From Haladaptatus cibarius D43 (GTDB taxonomy: Archaea > Halobacteriota > Halobacteria > Halobacteriales > Haladaptataceae), in NCBI RefSeq assembly GCF_000710615.1, contig NZ_JDTH01000005.1, forward strand, positions 1-64,000: a stretch of 64,000 nt of DNA. Direction: 5' to 3'. A program made the translations under genes and the position numbers. Each line of letters starts with the position of its first letter. Position 1 is the stretch's first letter. This document shows, piece by piece, positions 26,680 to 35,207 of this stretch. Under the pieces are notes generated by a model that made no database searches, was not told the origin of the DNA, and saw only the letters and a program-made list of their open reading frames with translations.

Positions 26680-26710
26680 GAAAAGTCGGATAGATATCAG
26701 TGGAGTTCTT

Positions 26711-26941
26711 CTACGCCCGTCTTCCAACCGAGGTGAGCCAGTTCGGTCTGTCGCCGGTCAGCAGATAGAGACCAACTCCGAGCAGTACGAGTGGAAGGAC
26801 AACCGTGAGAAACCATCCGACGAGTCCCGTGTCGGAAGTGAGGGCGTTCGCAATAAGCAAGAACGCGACGCCGGGCGTCGCCAGCAGCAGCAGGCCGATG
26901 AGGACAGCACGGGCGAGGCTGAGACTTGTTCGGGAGAGCAT
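26711..26941 (-). CDS. small membrane protein, two transmembrane segments
   Basis: From the ATG at 26941 the 76-residue protein has helices AVLIGLLLLATPGVAFLLIA and GWFLTVVLPLVLLGVGLYLL, and a short basic tail. No family was recognised. It converges on the HTH gene. Confidence 0.65.
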   Translation of the reverse strand: MLSRTSLSLARAVLIGLLLLATPGVAFLLIANALTSDTGLVGWFLTVVLPLVLLGVGLYLLTGDRPNWLTSVGRRA

Positions 26942-27047
26942 ACTGGATGGTACGGAGCATAATTGTAAAATAAGTTTTGTTTTCACCATCCTGTCTCGTA
27001 GGTGTGAAAGAAACATCGATTAGGCAGCGGTGCAACGAGACGAACGC

Positions 27048-27251
27048 ATGAACACCCGACGGGTCAAAACGCTCCTCTTCGTCGCGTTCGGCGCGCTGTT
27101 CGTCGCCGTCGGCGGGGTCATTTTCTCGAACCTTCGGACAGTTTCCGGCCCGTACGGTCAGCGGGTTCTCATCGTCGCAGGAATCATCTGTTGTTCGATG
27201 GGACTCGTCTTCTTCGCGCTCTGTTTGGACGAGTATCGAAGCGACGGCTAG
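27048..27251 (+). CDS. small membrane protein, two transmembrane segments
   Basis: The 67-residue protein begins MNTRRVKTLLFVAFGALFVA and has a second helix VLIVAGIICCSMGLVFFALC. Its stop shares the CTAG at 27248-27251 with the stop of the convergent dehydrogenase gene. No family was recognised. Confidence 0.65.
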   Translation: MNTRRVKTLLFVAFGALFVAVGGVIFSNLRTVSGPYGQRVLIVAGIICCSMGLVFFALCLDEYRSDG

Positions 27252-28327
27252 CGCGAAAACTCCACGACCTCAATTCCCGACGTTCCAAAGTCGTTCATGG
27301 CGTCGAGTCTGTCCGGTACGTTCTCCAACGAAACCGTCTTGCTGACCAGTTTTCCGGGCGAAAGCACGTCCCGGTCGAGCATCCGAAGGAGTTCACCGTA
27401 CCGAGTTTGTGGCATCCCGCGCGACCCGAGGAAGGTGATTTCGCGCATCGTCATCGCGTCGGTCGGCAGAGACACTTCACCCCGTTCCGCGTCGGTGGTC
27501 AAACCCAGTTGGACGTGCTGTCCGCGCTCTCGGAGACAGTCGATGGAGTTTCGACAGGTTTCCGCGATACCCAGCGCGTCCACCGAGACGTGCGCACCAC
27601 CTTCGCCGACGCGATTGCGGATTTCTGCCGGAACGTCCGCCGAATCGGCGTGCGCCGATTCGGCCTGAATCGTCTCGTCCGCGCCCAGTTCCCTCGCGGT
27701 GGCGAGTTTGTCGTCGTCCAAATCGACCGCGACGACGTTCGCGCCGAGGGCGTCCGCGACGTGAACCGCGGAGAGACCGACGCCGCCACAGCCGTGTACC
27801 GCGACCCAGTCGCCCGGCGTGAGGTCTGCACGGTGGGCGAGCGCGTGATAAGCCGTTACGAACCGACAGCCGAGTCCCGCCATCTCGACAGAAGAGACGT
27901 TTTCAGGGAGATGAACCGCATTGTAGTCGGCGTAGGGGACGTGCACCTGTTCGGCGAACGCGCCGGGCGCGTCCGCCTCGAAACCGAGCGAAATCCCGTT
28001 TTCACAGACGTTTCCGTGGCCGTTCTGGCAAAATTCGCAGTGGCCGCGCCCGAGGTTGAACGGCACCGCGATTCGGTCGCCCTGTTCGATGCCGCGCACC
28101 TGTTCGCCGGTAGCGATGACGGTGCCTGCCGGTTCGTGACCGAGAATCTGGCCGATTGGCACTCGGTCGTCGGCCCACTCGCCGTGGCCCTGCCACGCGT
28201 GCCAGTCGCTTCGGCAGATGCCGCAGGCTTCGGTTTCGACGACGACGCCGTGCGGTTCCGGGTCGGGGTTCGGGACATCCTCGATGGAAAGCGGTTCGCC
28301 ATAGGCTTTCAGCACTGCGGCGCGCAT
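27248..28327 (-). CDS. zinc-dependent alcohol dehydrogenase (MDR superfamily)
   Basis: The 359-residue enzyme oxidises an alcohol with NAD(P). It shows catalytic zinc ligands in ACGICRSDWHAW and GHEPAG, the structural zinc site HCEFCQNGHGNVCENG (four Cys), GLGCRFVTAYHAL and the dinucleotide fold VAVHGCGGVGLSAVHVA followed by VVAVDLDDDKL. The start is the ATG at 28327. GATTTAATCC near 28350-28359 on the minus strand is a TATA box for a leaderless transcript. The substrate is unknown. Confidence 0.92.
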   Translation of the reverse strand: MRAAVLKAYGEPLSIEDVPNPDPEPHGVVVETEACGICRSDWHAWQGHGEWADDRVPIGQILGHEPAGTVIATGEQVRGIEQGDRIAVPFNLGRGHCEFCQNGHGNVCENGISLGFEADAPGAFAEQVHVPYADYNAVHLPENVSSVEMAGLGCRFVTAYHALAHRADLTPGDWVAVHGCGGVGLSAVHVADALGANVVAVDLDDDKLATARELGADETIQAESAHADSADVPAEIRNRVGEGGAHVSVDALGIAETCRNSIDCLRERGQHVQLGLTTDAERGEVSLPTDAMTMREITFLGSRGMPQTRYGELLRMLDRDVLSPGKLVSKTVSLENVPDRLDAMNDFGTSGIEVVEFSR

Positions 28328-28373
28328 GTGTAATCGGTTCGGGTGGCACGGGATTAAATCGGTGGGGAGCGGC

Positions 28374-28408
28374 AAATCAGGATTGCAGAGATAATCAGGA
28401 TTACGGAG
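28374..28408 (+). repeat. short tandem duplication
   Basis: AATCAGGATTGCAGAGAT (28374-28391) is followed directly by AATCAGGATTACGGAGA (28392-28408), two copies with two differences, between the dehydrogenase and the EF-1alpha gene. Confidence 0.6.
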
Positions 28409-28523
28409 AGAGATTCAGATTGACGGATAAAGCGAGAAATCGTGCTGTCAAAATCCTGTGAAAGGGTGGCACAACTGTTTTTGTCGCTGAGAGTGAAGAA
28501 CATAGAGTACGGGGGAACGGGAG

Positions 28524-29789
28524 ATGCCAGACAAGCCACACCAGAACCTAGCGATTATCGGTCACGTAGACCACGGAAAATCGACGTTGGTCGGACGCCT
28601 CCTCTTCGAAACGGGAAGCGTTCCCGAGCACGTCATCGAACAGCACAAGAAAGAAGCGGAGGAGAAGGGCAAGGGCGGATTCGAGTTCGCCTACGTGATG
28701 GACAACCTCGCGGAGGAGCGTGAACGAGGGGTAACCATCGACATCGCGCATCAGGAGTTCGACACGGACGAATACTACTTCACCATCGTGGACACGCCGG
28801 GGCACCGCGACTTCGTGAAGAACATGATTACCGGTGCGAGCCAAGCCGACAACGCAGTCCTCGTCGTCGGCGCGGACGACGGCGTCCAGCCACAAACGCA
28901 GGAACACGTCTTCCTCGCGCGGACGCTTGGCATCGGCGAACTCATCGTCGCCGTGAACAAGATGGATTCGGTCGATTACGACGAAGACCGCTACCGCGAG
29001 GTCGTCGCGGAAGTGAAAGATCTGCTGAATCAAGTGCGGTTCAATACGGAGGACGCCGAGTTCATCCCGATTTCGGCGTTGGAAGGCGACAACGTCGTAG
29101 ATCAAAGCGACAATACGCCGTGGTACGACGGCCGGGTCATCCTCGAAGCACTGAACAACCTGCCGGAGCCGGAGCCGCCGACCGACGCGCCGCTCCGCCT
29201 GCCGATTCAGGACGTGTACACGATTTCCGGCATCGGAACGGTGCCGGTGGGCCGCGTCGAAACGGGAATCCTGAACGTCGGCGAATCGGTGTCGTTCCAA
29301 CCGAGCGACGTGAGCGGAGAAGTGAAAACCATCGAGATGCACCACGAGGAAGTGCCGGAGGCCCAACCCGGCGACAACGTCGGGTTCAACGTCCGCGGCG
29401 TCGGCAAAAACGACATCCGTAGGGGCGACGTCGCTGGCCCGGCGGACGACCCGCCGAAGGTCGCGGACACGTTCAAAGCCCAAATCGTCGTGATGCAACA
29501 CCCCTCGGTTATCACCTCGGGGTACACGCCGGTCTTCCACGCGCACACGGCGCAGGTTGCCTGCACCATCGAAGCACTCGACCAGAAAATCAATCCTGCC
29601 AGCGGCGAAGTCGAGGAGGAACATCCAGACTTCATCCAGAGCGGAGACGCCGCCGTCGTAACCGTCAGGCCGCAGAAACCGCTCTCAATCGAACCGTCGT
29701 CGGATATTCCCGAACTCGGCAGTTTCGCAGTGCGGGACATGGGCCAGACGATTGCCGCGGGGCGAGTACTGGAAGTGAACGAAAAGTAA
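28524..29789 (+). CDS. tuf: translation elongation factor EF-1alpha (unlinked copy)
   Basis: The 421-residue GTPase delivers aminoacyl-tRNA to the ribosome. G motifs are GHVDHGKST (residues 13-21), [22 protein letters not shown] and the SAL of G5. Domains 2 and 3 are complete, ending [20 protein letters not shown]. The usual archaeal G3 is DCPGH, here DTPGH, and the G2-G4 region differs from typical haloarchaeal copies as I recall them. The normal neighbour rps10 is absent downstream. It may be a second, divergent paralog or a relocated single copy. Confidence 0.9.
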   Translation: MPDKPHQNLAIIGHVDHGKSTLVGRLLFETGSVPEHVIEQHKKEAEEKGKGGFEFAYVMDNLAEERERGVTIDIAHQEFDTDEYYFTIVDTPGHRDFVKNMITGASQADNAVLVVGADDGVQPQTQEHVFLARTLGIGELIVAVNKMDSVDYDEDRYREVVAEVKDLLNQVRFNTEDAEFIPISALEGDNVVDQSDNTPWYDGRVILEALNNLPEPEPPTDAPLRLPIQDVYTISGIGTVPVGRVETGILNVGESVSFQPSDVSGEVKTIEMHHEEVPEAQPGDNVGFNVRGVGKNDIRRGDVAGPADDPPKVADTFKAQIVVMQHPSVITSGYTPVFHAHTAQVACTIEALDQKINPASGEVEEEHPDFIQSGDAAVVTVRPQKPLSIEPSSDIPELGSFAVRDMGQTIAAGRVLEVNEK

Positions 29790-29808
29790 GCAGTTCGGCG
29801 CGGGACAA

Positions 29809-30180
29809 TCAGTTCGCTCCGACATTCACATCGAATTCGTTTTCGAACCGACTGCGAACATCTCGAATCGTTTCTCGATTTCCGTCGGGAGCGTCGTTCT
29901 CGACCCGTGAAAGCGCAGTAGCGATCATTTCCGCCTCTCGCTCCGAAAACGTCACCATTTCGGAACTCGTGTCCGAGAAGAACCCCTCGCCGTACTGTTC
30001 GAACAGCACGTCGGTCGATTCGTCCTCCTCGAAGCCGAACTCCTCCTTTAGGTGTTCGCGGACGTTCAACGCCTGCTCGTCGGGCGTTCCGCCTCGCGTT
30101 CGATGTTCCGAAAGCGCCGAAATGACGACCCGTGCCTCGGGTCGAGTCAGTTCGAGCGATTCGTTGTTCGAGTGTGACAT
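29809..30180 (-). CDS. conserved haloarchaeal protein of unknown function
   Basis: The 123-residue acidic protein (start MSHSNNESLELTRPEARVV, ATG at 30180) is soluble, helix-rich and has two similar halves: ELTRPEARVVISALSEH and TFSEREAEMIATALSRVEN, each followed by an acidic helix (NVREHLKEEFGFEE; DVRSRFENEFDVN). The internal repeat suggests a duplicated small helical domain. No family was recognised. Confidence 0.7.
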   Translation of the reverse strand: MSHSNNESLELTRPEARVVISALSEHRTRGGTPDEQALNVREHLKEEFGFEEDESTDVLFEQYGEGFFSDTSSEMVTFSEREAEMIATALSRVENDAPDGNRETIRDVRSRFENEFDVNVGAN

Positions 30181-30272
30181 CCACGGGAGTTCATCCCCGA
30201 TGTCCCTAAACCGACCGGCCAAATTCGCACCAAACCGTACTGCCTTTAACCGCTACTAACCTACGAAATCCC

Positions 30273-30950
30273 GTGCAGAACGTCACGGACAGAATCAGCA
30301 ACCCGTTCGGAATGCGACCGCCCTGTCAGCATGAATGTGTCCCCGGCGGAACCTGTGCGGTGTTCGGCTATGGCGATGCGAACGCGGATTTTCACCTCGT
30401 TGGCGACCACCCCGGCGTCCACGGTGGCAACGAAACGAACGTCCCGTTCACCGGAACAGAAGTCGGTGAGAAACTCCAGCCAGTGCTGAACGACGTTGGC
30501 CTGCTCGGCGACGCCTACGGCGACGAACCGGCAATTCGGAACCTGTTCATGAGCTACCTCCACATGTGTTGTCTGCCGGGTGGCCGAGAACCGACTCCGG
30601 CGGAGTACGGCGACATGGAGCGGTTTTTCGACGCCGAACTCAGGGCGATTGCGGCCCACATCCTGCTCCCGGTTGGCGAGAAGGCAACCCAACACGTCTT
30701 CTGGGAGTTCACCGCGCAAGCCGGAAAGTACGGATTCGACGGCGGAACACCTGATATGACGGCGCTTCACGCAGAGGAAATCAAAGGACGGGGTTTTCTC
30801 GTCGTGCCAGTGCGTGACCCACGCGAGTGGGAGGACGGAGACGCGGAAAAGCTTGAAGCGCGACTAGACACGATTCTTGCCGGAGACTACCAACAGACGG
30901 TGGATTTGGGTCGGTTCATGCCGGACGACGACCCCTACGAGGTTCGGTAA
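30273..30950 (+). CDS. uracil-DNA glycosylase-family protein
   Basis: The 225-residue protein begins with a GTG (MQNVTDRISNPFGMRPPCQH) and has a Cys cluster (C18, C22, C28) followed by HLVGDHPGVHG, matching the GE-x-PG motif of UDG families 4/5, and VPFTGTEVGEKLQPVL. LLPVGEKATQHVF fits the later strand. Family members remove uracil from DNA and may bind an iron-sulfur cluster; the Asp/Asn needed for catalysis is not certain here. The plus-strand end overlaps a convergent small gene by 35 bases. Confidence 0.8.
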   Translation: MQNVTDRISNPFGMRPPCQHECVPGGTCAVFGYGDANADFHLVGDHPGVHGGNETNVPFTGTEVGEKLQPVLNDVGLLGDAYGDEPAIRNLFMSYLHMCCLPGGREPTPAEYGDMERFFDAELRAIAAHILLPVGEKATQHVFWEFTAQAGKYGFDGGTPDMTALHAEEIKGRGFLVVPVRDPREWEDGDAEKLEARLDTILAGDYQQTVDLGRFMPDDDPYEVR

Positions 30951-31104
30951 CTGTCGAGACGATTGTGACCACGATTCCGGCAAGTATCTCGACCGCGAGC
31001 AGTGCGAGTGGGAGGACGACGAGCAAAAGCGCGACGACGCCGACGGCGGCACCGACACCGATTCCGACCTGTTTTATGCGCGATTCTGGAACTTGAACGT
31101 CCAT
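30916..31104 (-). CDS. small membrane protein
   Basis: From the ATG at 31104 the 62-residue protein has one long hydrophobic stretch (GIGVGAAVGVVALLLVVLPL continuing into LALLAVEILAGIVV), enough for two closely packed helices, and a basic tail EPRRGRRPA. Its end overlaps the glycosylase gene. No family was recognised. Confidence 0.6.
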   Translation of the reverse strand: MDVQVPESRIKQVGIGVGAAVGVVALLLVVLPLALLAVEILAGIVVTIVSTVTEPRRGRRPA

Positions 31105-31187
31105 ACGAGATGAGTGCGTTCGGGGGAGCCTAAAGCCCTGAGAACGTTTCCACCGGATTCGGGGATTACTCGGGGTGAACCAACTCC

Positions 31188-31373
31188 TCAGTCCAGAAAC
31201 GGTCCCGTCCATTCGTCCAGACAGTCTTCGCTACAGAAATGAAGCGTCACCCGTTCGATGTCGTTTGCCGTCGCACCGTATTTCACGACGACCGTCGGAT
31301 GATGCTCCACGATATTCACCACCGTTCCGCAGTTGGCACAGGGTTGAAACTCCTCGTTGTCAGCGTCGGTCAT
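31188..31373 (-). CDS. small zinc-finger protein
   Basis: The 61-residue protein has the four-ligand pattern PCANCGTVVN and LHFCSEDCLDEW, a treble-clef-like zinc finger of the type found in many small haloarchaeal proteins. Its function is unknown. The start ATG is at 31373. Confidence 0.75.
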   Translation of the reverse strand: MTDADNEEFQPCANCGTVVNIVEHHPTVVVKYGATANDIERVTLHFCSEDCLDEWTGPFLD

Positions 31374-31446
31374 AGCGGGGGCACAACAGCCTCGTGAGTA
31401 AATCTACTGCCCGGAGTTTCTACTGACTGAAGTTCGGGATACGAAT

Positions 31447-31821
31447 CTATTCGAGCAGTTCGCGCCGATTGCCTCGCAGTTCCGCGGGGGTTGCGTCGGC
31501 GTTGACCGTGTTTTCGACCACGTGGCGCACGTCCTGTGCGAGGACGGAGAGCGCCATAGCGCGAATATACACCTCGTAATCGGCGTGCGTGTCGTGTTCG
31601 TCCTCAGCGACGACGTCGTTCACCACGTCGATTTCCGGTTCCCGCTCGGACAGTTCACAGATGCGAAGCGACATCTCGCGGTTCCAGAGGTCGAAGACGC
31701 ATCCTCCGAGCGAGCGATACAGGGCGGAGCGCATGCTCATCCCGGCACCCATTCGTTCGTGGACATCGCCTGCGAGTTGGCGAACGCCGTGCCGGTACGA
31801 TTCCCTGTTAAAGTGTGCCAT
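31447..31821 (-). CDS. conserved haloarchaeal protein of unknown function
   Basis: The 124-residue soluble protein (MAHFNRESYRHGVRQLAGDV) is helix-rich and acidic, with ADYEVYIRAMALSVLAQDVRHVVENTV near the C-terminus. No family or motif was recognised. AAATATTAAAAG near 31844-31855 could be its TATA box on the minus strand. Confidence 0.6.
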   Translation of the reverse strand: MAHFNRESYRHGVRQLAGDVHERMGAGMSMRSALYRSLGGCVFDLWNREMSLRICELSEREPEIDVVNDVVAEDEHDTHADYEVYIRAMALSVLAQDVRHVVENTVNADATPAELRGNRRELLE

Positions 31822-31959
31822 CGTCGTGGAAAGCTTCGATTTCCAAATATTAAAAGCCCGATGACTATCCCGGAACAGAGGAAATTTTCACCTTCCACAT
31901 AGTACCACCTCAAATATATTTATAAATTAAACCATTCCCATTGACCCAGACCCAGTACC

Positions 31960-31972
31960 TTTTTAAAATCCA
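31960..31972 (+). promoter_or_regulatory. TATA box of a leaderless micro-gene
   Basis: CCTTTTTAAAATC has an archaeal TATA form and lies 25-28 bases before the ATG at 31991, the spacing expected of a leaderless haloarchaeal transcript. Confidence 0.6.
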
Positions 31973-31990
31973 CCAGAGATATTGAATCAC

Positions 31991-32119
31991 ATGGCACGTG
32001 AGCAACGAAACGACCGATTACCGAGACGAGTGGGAACATCGGTACGAACCAACGACGATAATCCCGGCTTGAACGACGCGAATCGAGGGGTAAGCGACAA
32101 CTACCGGGACAAACGATGA
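31991..32119 (+). CDS. candidate 42-residue protein, co-translated with the DUF7344 gene
   Basis: The frame begins MAREQRNDRLPRRVGTSVRT and is hydrophilic (Arg/Asn/Asp-rich), with no cysteines or membrane segment. Two features support it as real: the ATG sits about 26 bases after a good TATA box, and its TGA overlaps the ATG of the next gene (ATGA at 32116-32119). Without it the downstream gene would have an unusually long leader of about 130 bases. It may be a coupling or leader peptide. No homolog is known to me. Confidence 0.5.
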   Translation: MAREQRNDRLPRRVGTSVRTNDDNPGLNDANRGVSDNYRDKR

Positions 32120-32724
32120 GCGTGAGCAGCGACTCATCACCGGTAGACGAGTTCGAAAGTGCGGTCGAAGACCGACCGGAACCGCTGTCGCGCGACAAAA
32201 TCTTCCACATCCTCCAGACACAGCGCCGCCGGGACGCACTTCGCTATCTCAAGGACACCGACGGCCCCATCGAAATGCGCGACCTCGCAGAACAGGTCGC
32301 GGCGTGGGAAAACGACACGACGGTGCGAAAACTCTCCTCCAACGAGCGCCAGCGCGTATACATCGCGCTGTATCAATCGCACCTCCCAAAACTCGACAAC
32401 GAAGGCATCATCGACTATAACAAAAGTCGGGGAATCGTCGAACGCGGCCCGCTGGCCGACCAGTTCGACCCCTATCTCAACGCCCCCGGCGAAGTCACAG
32501 ACGAGAACAAAACCGACGAGGATACGAGAGACGGTTCAGACGACACCGAACTGCCGTGGCTTCGATACTACCGACGTCTCACGGCGGTCGGAATCGCACT
32601 CGTGTCTTCGGCGTGGGTTGGCGTCCGACCGTTCTCGCTCGTCCCCGATCTCGTTTGGGGCGCACTCCTCGTTTCGGCGTTCGGGGCGCTCTCGCTCGCA
32701 CAGATTCTAACAGGCGATTCGTAA
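32116..32724 (+). CDS. DUF7344 regulator-like protein with C-terminal membrane segments
   Basis: The 202-residue protein has an N-terminal winged-helix-like DUF7344 domain (SRDKIFHILQTQRRRDALRY, IEMRDLAEQVAAWEN, YIALYQSHLPKLDNEGIIDY) and an acidic linker. It ends in two transmembrane helices (AVGIALVSSAWVGVRPFSLV and VWGALLVSAFGALSLAQIL). It is probably a membrane-tethered DNA-binding protein; targets are unknown. Confidence 0.85.
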   Translation: MSVSSDSSPVDEFESAVEDRPEPLSRDKIFHILQTQRRRDALRYLKDTDGPIEMRDLAEQVAAWENDTTVRKLSSNERQRVYIALYQSHLPKLDNEGIIDYNKSRGIVERGPLADQFDPYLNAPGEVTDENKTDEDTRDGSDDTELPWLRYYRRLTAVGIALVSSAWVGVRPFSLVPDLVWGALLVSAFGALSLAQILTGDS

Positions 32725-32812
32725 CGCGACACAGCGTTTTGCGATTTGCTTTGCAATGTCCGAATAGCAGCATCGTTCGAAGGAAGAACAAAAGTGACAT
32801 TATATCCCACAG

Positions 32813-33817
32813 ATGACTCCAACTGTGAATCGGATTCGACTCGGAAACACGGAGTTCGAGGGGGAAAATAGCGTCTACGTACTCGGCACCGCGGCGGGCG
32901 AACCGACGACGCTCATCGACACGAGCGTGAGAACGCCCGAAACCCTCGACGCGCTCCGGTCGGGACTGGCCGACTACGGCCAGTCCCTTGCGGACGTAGA
33001 ACAGGTCGTCCTCACCCACTGGCACCCCGACCACGCCGGGCTCGCCGGAACAGTACAGGAAGAAAGTGATGCGACGGTGTTCGTTCACGAGGCCGACGCG
33101 GCACTGGTGGCCCAGGAGGACGAGGCGTGGAACGCGTTCGAAGCGCGCCAGCGAACCCTCCTCCGCGAGTGGGGCCTTCCGGAGCCGATTCAAAAAGCGG
33201 TGTTGGCGACGGCGGAGAAGGTCGGCCGACTCGACGGCCCGGCACCCACCATCGAGCGACTTTCGGCGGGCGACGAACTCGACTGTGGCACCACACTCGA
33301 AACGGTTCACCTTCCGGGGCACACCGAGGGTCTCGTCGGCTTTGCCTTCGACGGTGACGCAGGACGGGAACTGTTCTCCGGGGACGCCCTCCTCCCCGAC
33401 ATCACGCCGAACGTCGGCGGTGCCGACGTTCGACTCGACAATCCACTGGCCGCGTATCTGGACACACTTTCCCATTTCATCGATTCCGATTACGACCGCG
33501 TGTGGCCGGGCCACGGCGACGTGATGGAAACCCCCGCCGAACGAGCGCGGAAAATTCGAACGCACCACCGCGAGCGTGCGGGCAACATTCTCGACGTGCT
33601 GACTGACCACGGGTCGGCCAACCCGTGGTCGATTGCTAGACACCTGTTCGGACAACTCGACGGCATCCACGTCCTCCACGGGCCGGGCGAAGCCTACGCC
33701 CACCTCGAACATCTCGCGGAATCGGACGCAGTCCGCCGCGTCGAAAACGAGTACGAACTGGTCGAGCGCCCGGATTTGGACGCGCTGTTCGGGGAAGTCA
33801 CGGCGGTCAGTCCATAG
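32813..33817 (+). CDS. metallo-beta-lactamase-fold hydrolase
   Basis: The 334-residue protein has the metal motif LTHWHPDHAGLAGTV (HxHxDH), HLPGHTEGLVGFAF, LFSGDALLPDI and VWPGHGDVM, placing it in the glyoxalase II-like group with a C-terminal winged-helix-like LACTB2 domain (NILDVLTDHGSANPWSIARH). The substrate is probably a thioester or phosphoester; it is not readable. It follows the DUF7344 gene by 88 bases with its own TATA-like ATTATATC at 32798-32805. Confidence 0.9.
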   Translation: MTPTVNRIRLGNTEFEGENSVYVLGTAAGEPTTLIDTSVRTPETLDALRSGLADYGQSLADVEQVVLTHWHPDHAGLAGTVQEESDATVFVHEADAALVAQEDEAWNAFEARQRTLLREWGLPEPIQKAVLATAEKVGRLDGPAPTIERLSAGDELDCGTTLETVHLPGHTEGLVGFAFDGDAGRELFSGDALLPDITPNVGGADVRLDNPLAAYLDTLSHFIDSDYDRVWPGHGDVMETPAERARKIRTHHRERAGNILDVLTDHGSANPWSIARHLFGQLDGIHVLHGPGEAYAHLEHLAESDAVRRVENEYELVERPDLDALFGEVTAVSP

Positions 33818-33901
33818 TCGGCAATAGCTTCGCATAGGGTGTTTCCGCGACCGAAGCGACTAATGAAATACATTTTATGCTATTCAATTCGATAACCGAG
33901 C

Positions 33902-34123
33902 ATGTCCCGCCAGTCCGCCGCCACCGATGCCGCCATCAACGGCATCGTCGGTATCGCTCTCCTCTCCGTCGGAACTATTTCAGCGTCCGTATTCGCCATC
34001 ATGCTCAACCCGTGGCTTACCGCCGTACCGGCACTGCTCGTCTGGGCCACGTTCGCTTTCTATGGATTCAAGCAGTTTGCCTACGGTCTTCACACGATTG
34101 TGGCGGATGCAACGAGAAAATAA
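33902..34123 (+). CDS. small membrane protein
   Basis: The 73-residue protein has two hydrophobic segments, GIVGIALLSVGTISASVFAI and AVPALLVWATFAFYGFKQFA. No family was recognised. Its stop lies 13 bases before the convergent end of the sugar permease gene. A TATA-like CATTTTATG is near 33871. Confidence 0.65.
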   Translation: MSRQSAATDAAINGIVGIALLSVGTISASVFAIMLNPWLTAVPALLVWATFAFYGFKQFAYGLHTIVADATRK

Positions 34124-34136
34124 AGAAACTGTTTCC

Positions 34137-35207
34137 TTACCCTTCCATGCCGCCGAAGGACAGGCCGCTCTCGATGTACCGTTGTGCGAACAGATACACC
34201 AGCATGATGGGCGTGGCGAAGGTCAGCGCAAAGGCCGAGAACCGCGCCCACGGCGTCGAATACTTGCCGACGAGGCTGTAGAGTCCCACCGGAAGCGTGT
34301 ACTTGTCCGCGTCGAGCAGGAGTTGCGCGACGATGAACTCCGTCCATCCAGCGAGGAAGCTGAACACCAGCACGGTGGCCAGTCCGGCCTTCGACAGCGG
34401 GAGGATGATTTCCCACACGATGCGCCACGAGGACGCGCCGTCCATCATCGCCGCCTCCTCGTAGGAGGTCGGGATGCTGTCCATGTACGTCTTCAACAGC
34501 CACGTATTGAACGGCACGGCAGTCGCCGCGTAGTACGCCGACAGCGCGAGTTTGCTGTTGTCCAGTCCGACTTGAACGAACGTGGCGTACAGCGCGATGA
34601 GCGCGGCGACGCCCAGCCCGCCGCCGACCTGCGTGAACAGGACGTAGCCGTACAGGATTTTCGAGCGGAAGATGAACTTCCGGCGCGACAGCGCGTAGGC
34701 CGCCGGAACGACGATGCACATCGTCAAGATGACCGTCGGAATCGCAACCGTGAGGCTGTTCCAGAGGAACACCGGGAAGTCCGAACAGCCACCGTACTGG
34801 GCACAGTCCACGGTGGTCGAGATGCCCGGCGTGTTCAGCGCGATTTCGTAATCGAGCAGACCGATGGCGATTTCCGTGCTCGGAATTTCCATCCCGCCGA
34901 GAACCCAGAGGTAAGCGTCCGGCGACGGATTTTTCGGCCAGAGACGAATCCCGCTGGACGAGTACAGCGACCCGCCGTCGCCCGACAGCGAGGCGAGGAA
35001 AATCCAGTAAATCGGGAACAGGAGTGCGCCAATCATCAACAGTGCGGATGAGGTGGCGAGGACTTTCGCGACCACTCGTCGCGGCGGAACGTCGCCGTTT
35101 TGCAGGCCGACGATGGTGTACCGAACCGTCTCCCCGGCGCGAACCGGCGCGCCGAGGACGTGTTTCACGTCCTCGGCTAGTTTTCCTGAAATGCCGTCGG
35201 CGCTCAT
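34137..35207 (-). CDS. carbohydrate ABC transporter permease (MalG-type)
   Basis: The 356-residue inner permease has six predicted helices, the first being LATSSALLMIGALLFPIYWI. It carries a large external loop with YGGCSDFPVFLWNSL, and the EAA loop SYEEAAMMDGASSWRIVWEIILP contacts the ATPase. It belongs to the MalG/UgpE family for malto-oligosaccharide or glycerol-phosphate uptake. Its start overlaps the stop of the upstream permease by four bases, so the two are co-translated. Confidence 0.92.
   Translation of the reverse strand: MSADGISGKLAEDVKHVLGAPVRAGETVRYTIVGLQNGDVPPRRVVAKVLATSSALLMIGALLFPIYWIFLASLSGDGGSLYSSSGIRLWPKNPSPDAYLWVLGGMEIPSTEIAIGLLDYEIALNTPGISTTVDCAQYGGCSDFPVFLWNSLTVAIPTVILTMCIVVPAAYALSRRKFIFRSKILYGYVLFTQVGGGLGVAALIALYATFVQVGLDNSKLALSAYYAATAVPFNTWLLKTYMDSIPTSYEEAAMMDGASSWRIVWEIILPLSKAGLATVLVFSFLAGWTEFIVAQLLLDADKYTLPVGLYSLVGKYSTPWARFSAFALTFATPIMLVYLFAQRYIESGLSFGGMEG

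Noticed and set aside
28524..29789. Selenocysteine-type elongation factor (SelB)
   Set aside because: The protein has only the three EF-1alpha domains and no C-terminal SelB extension.
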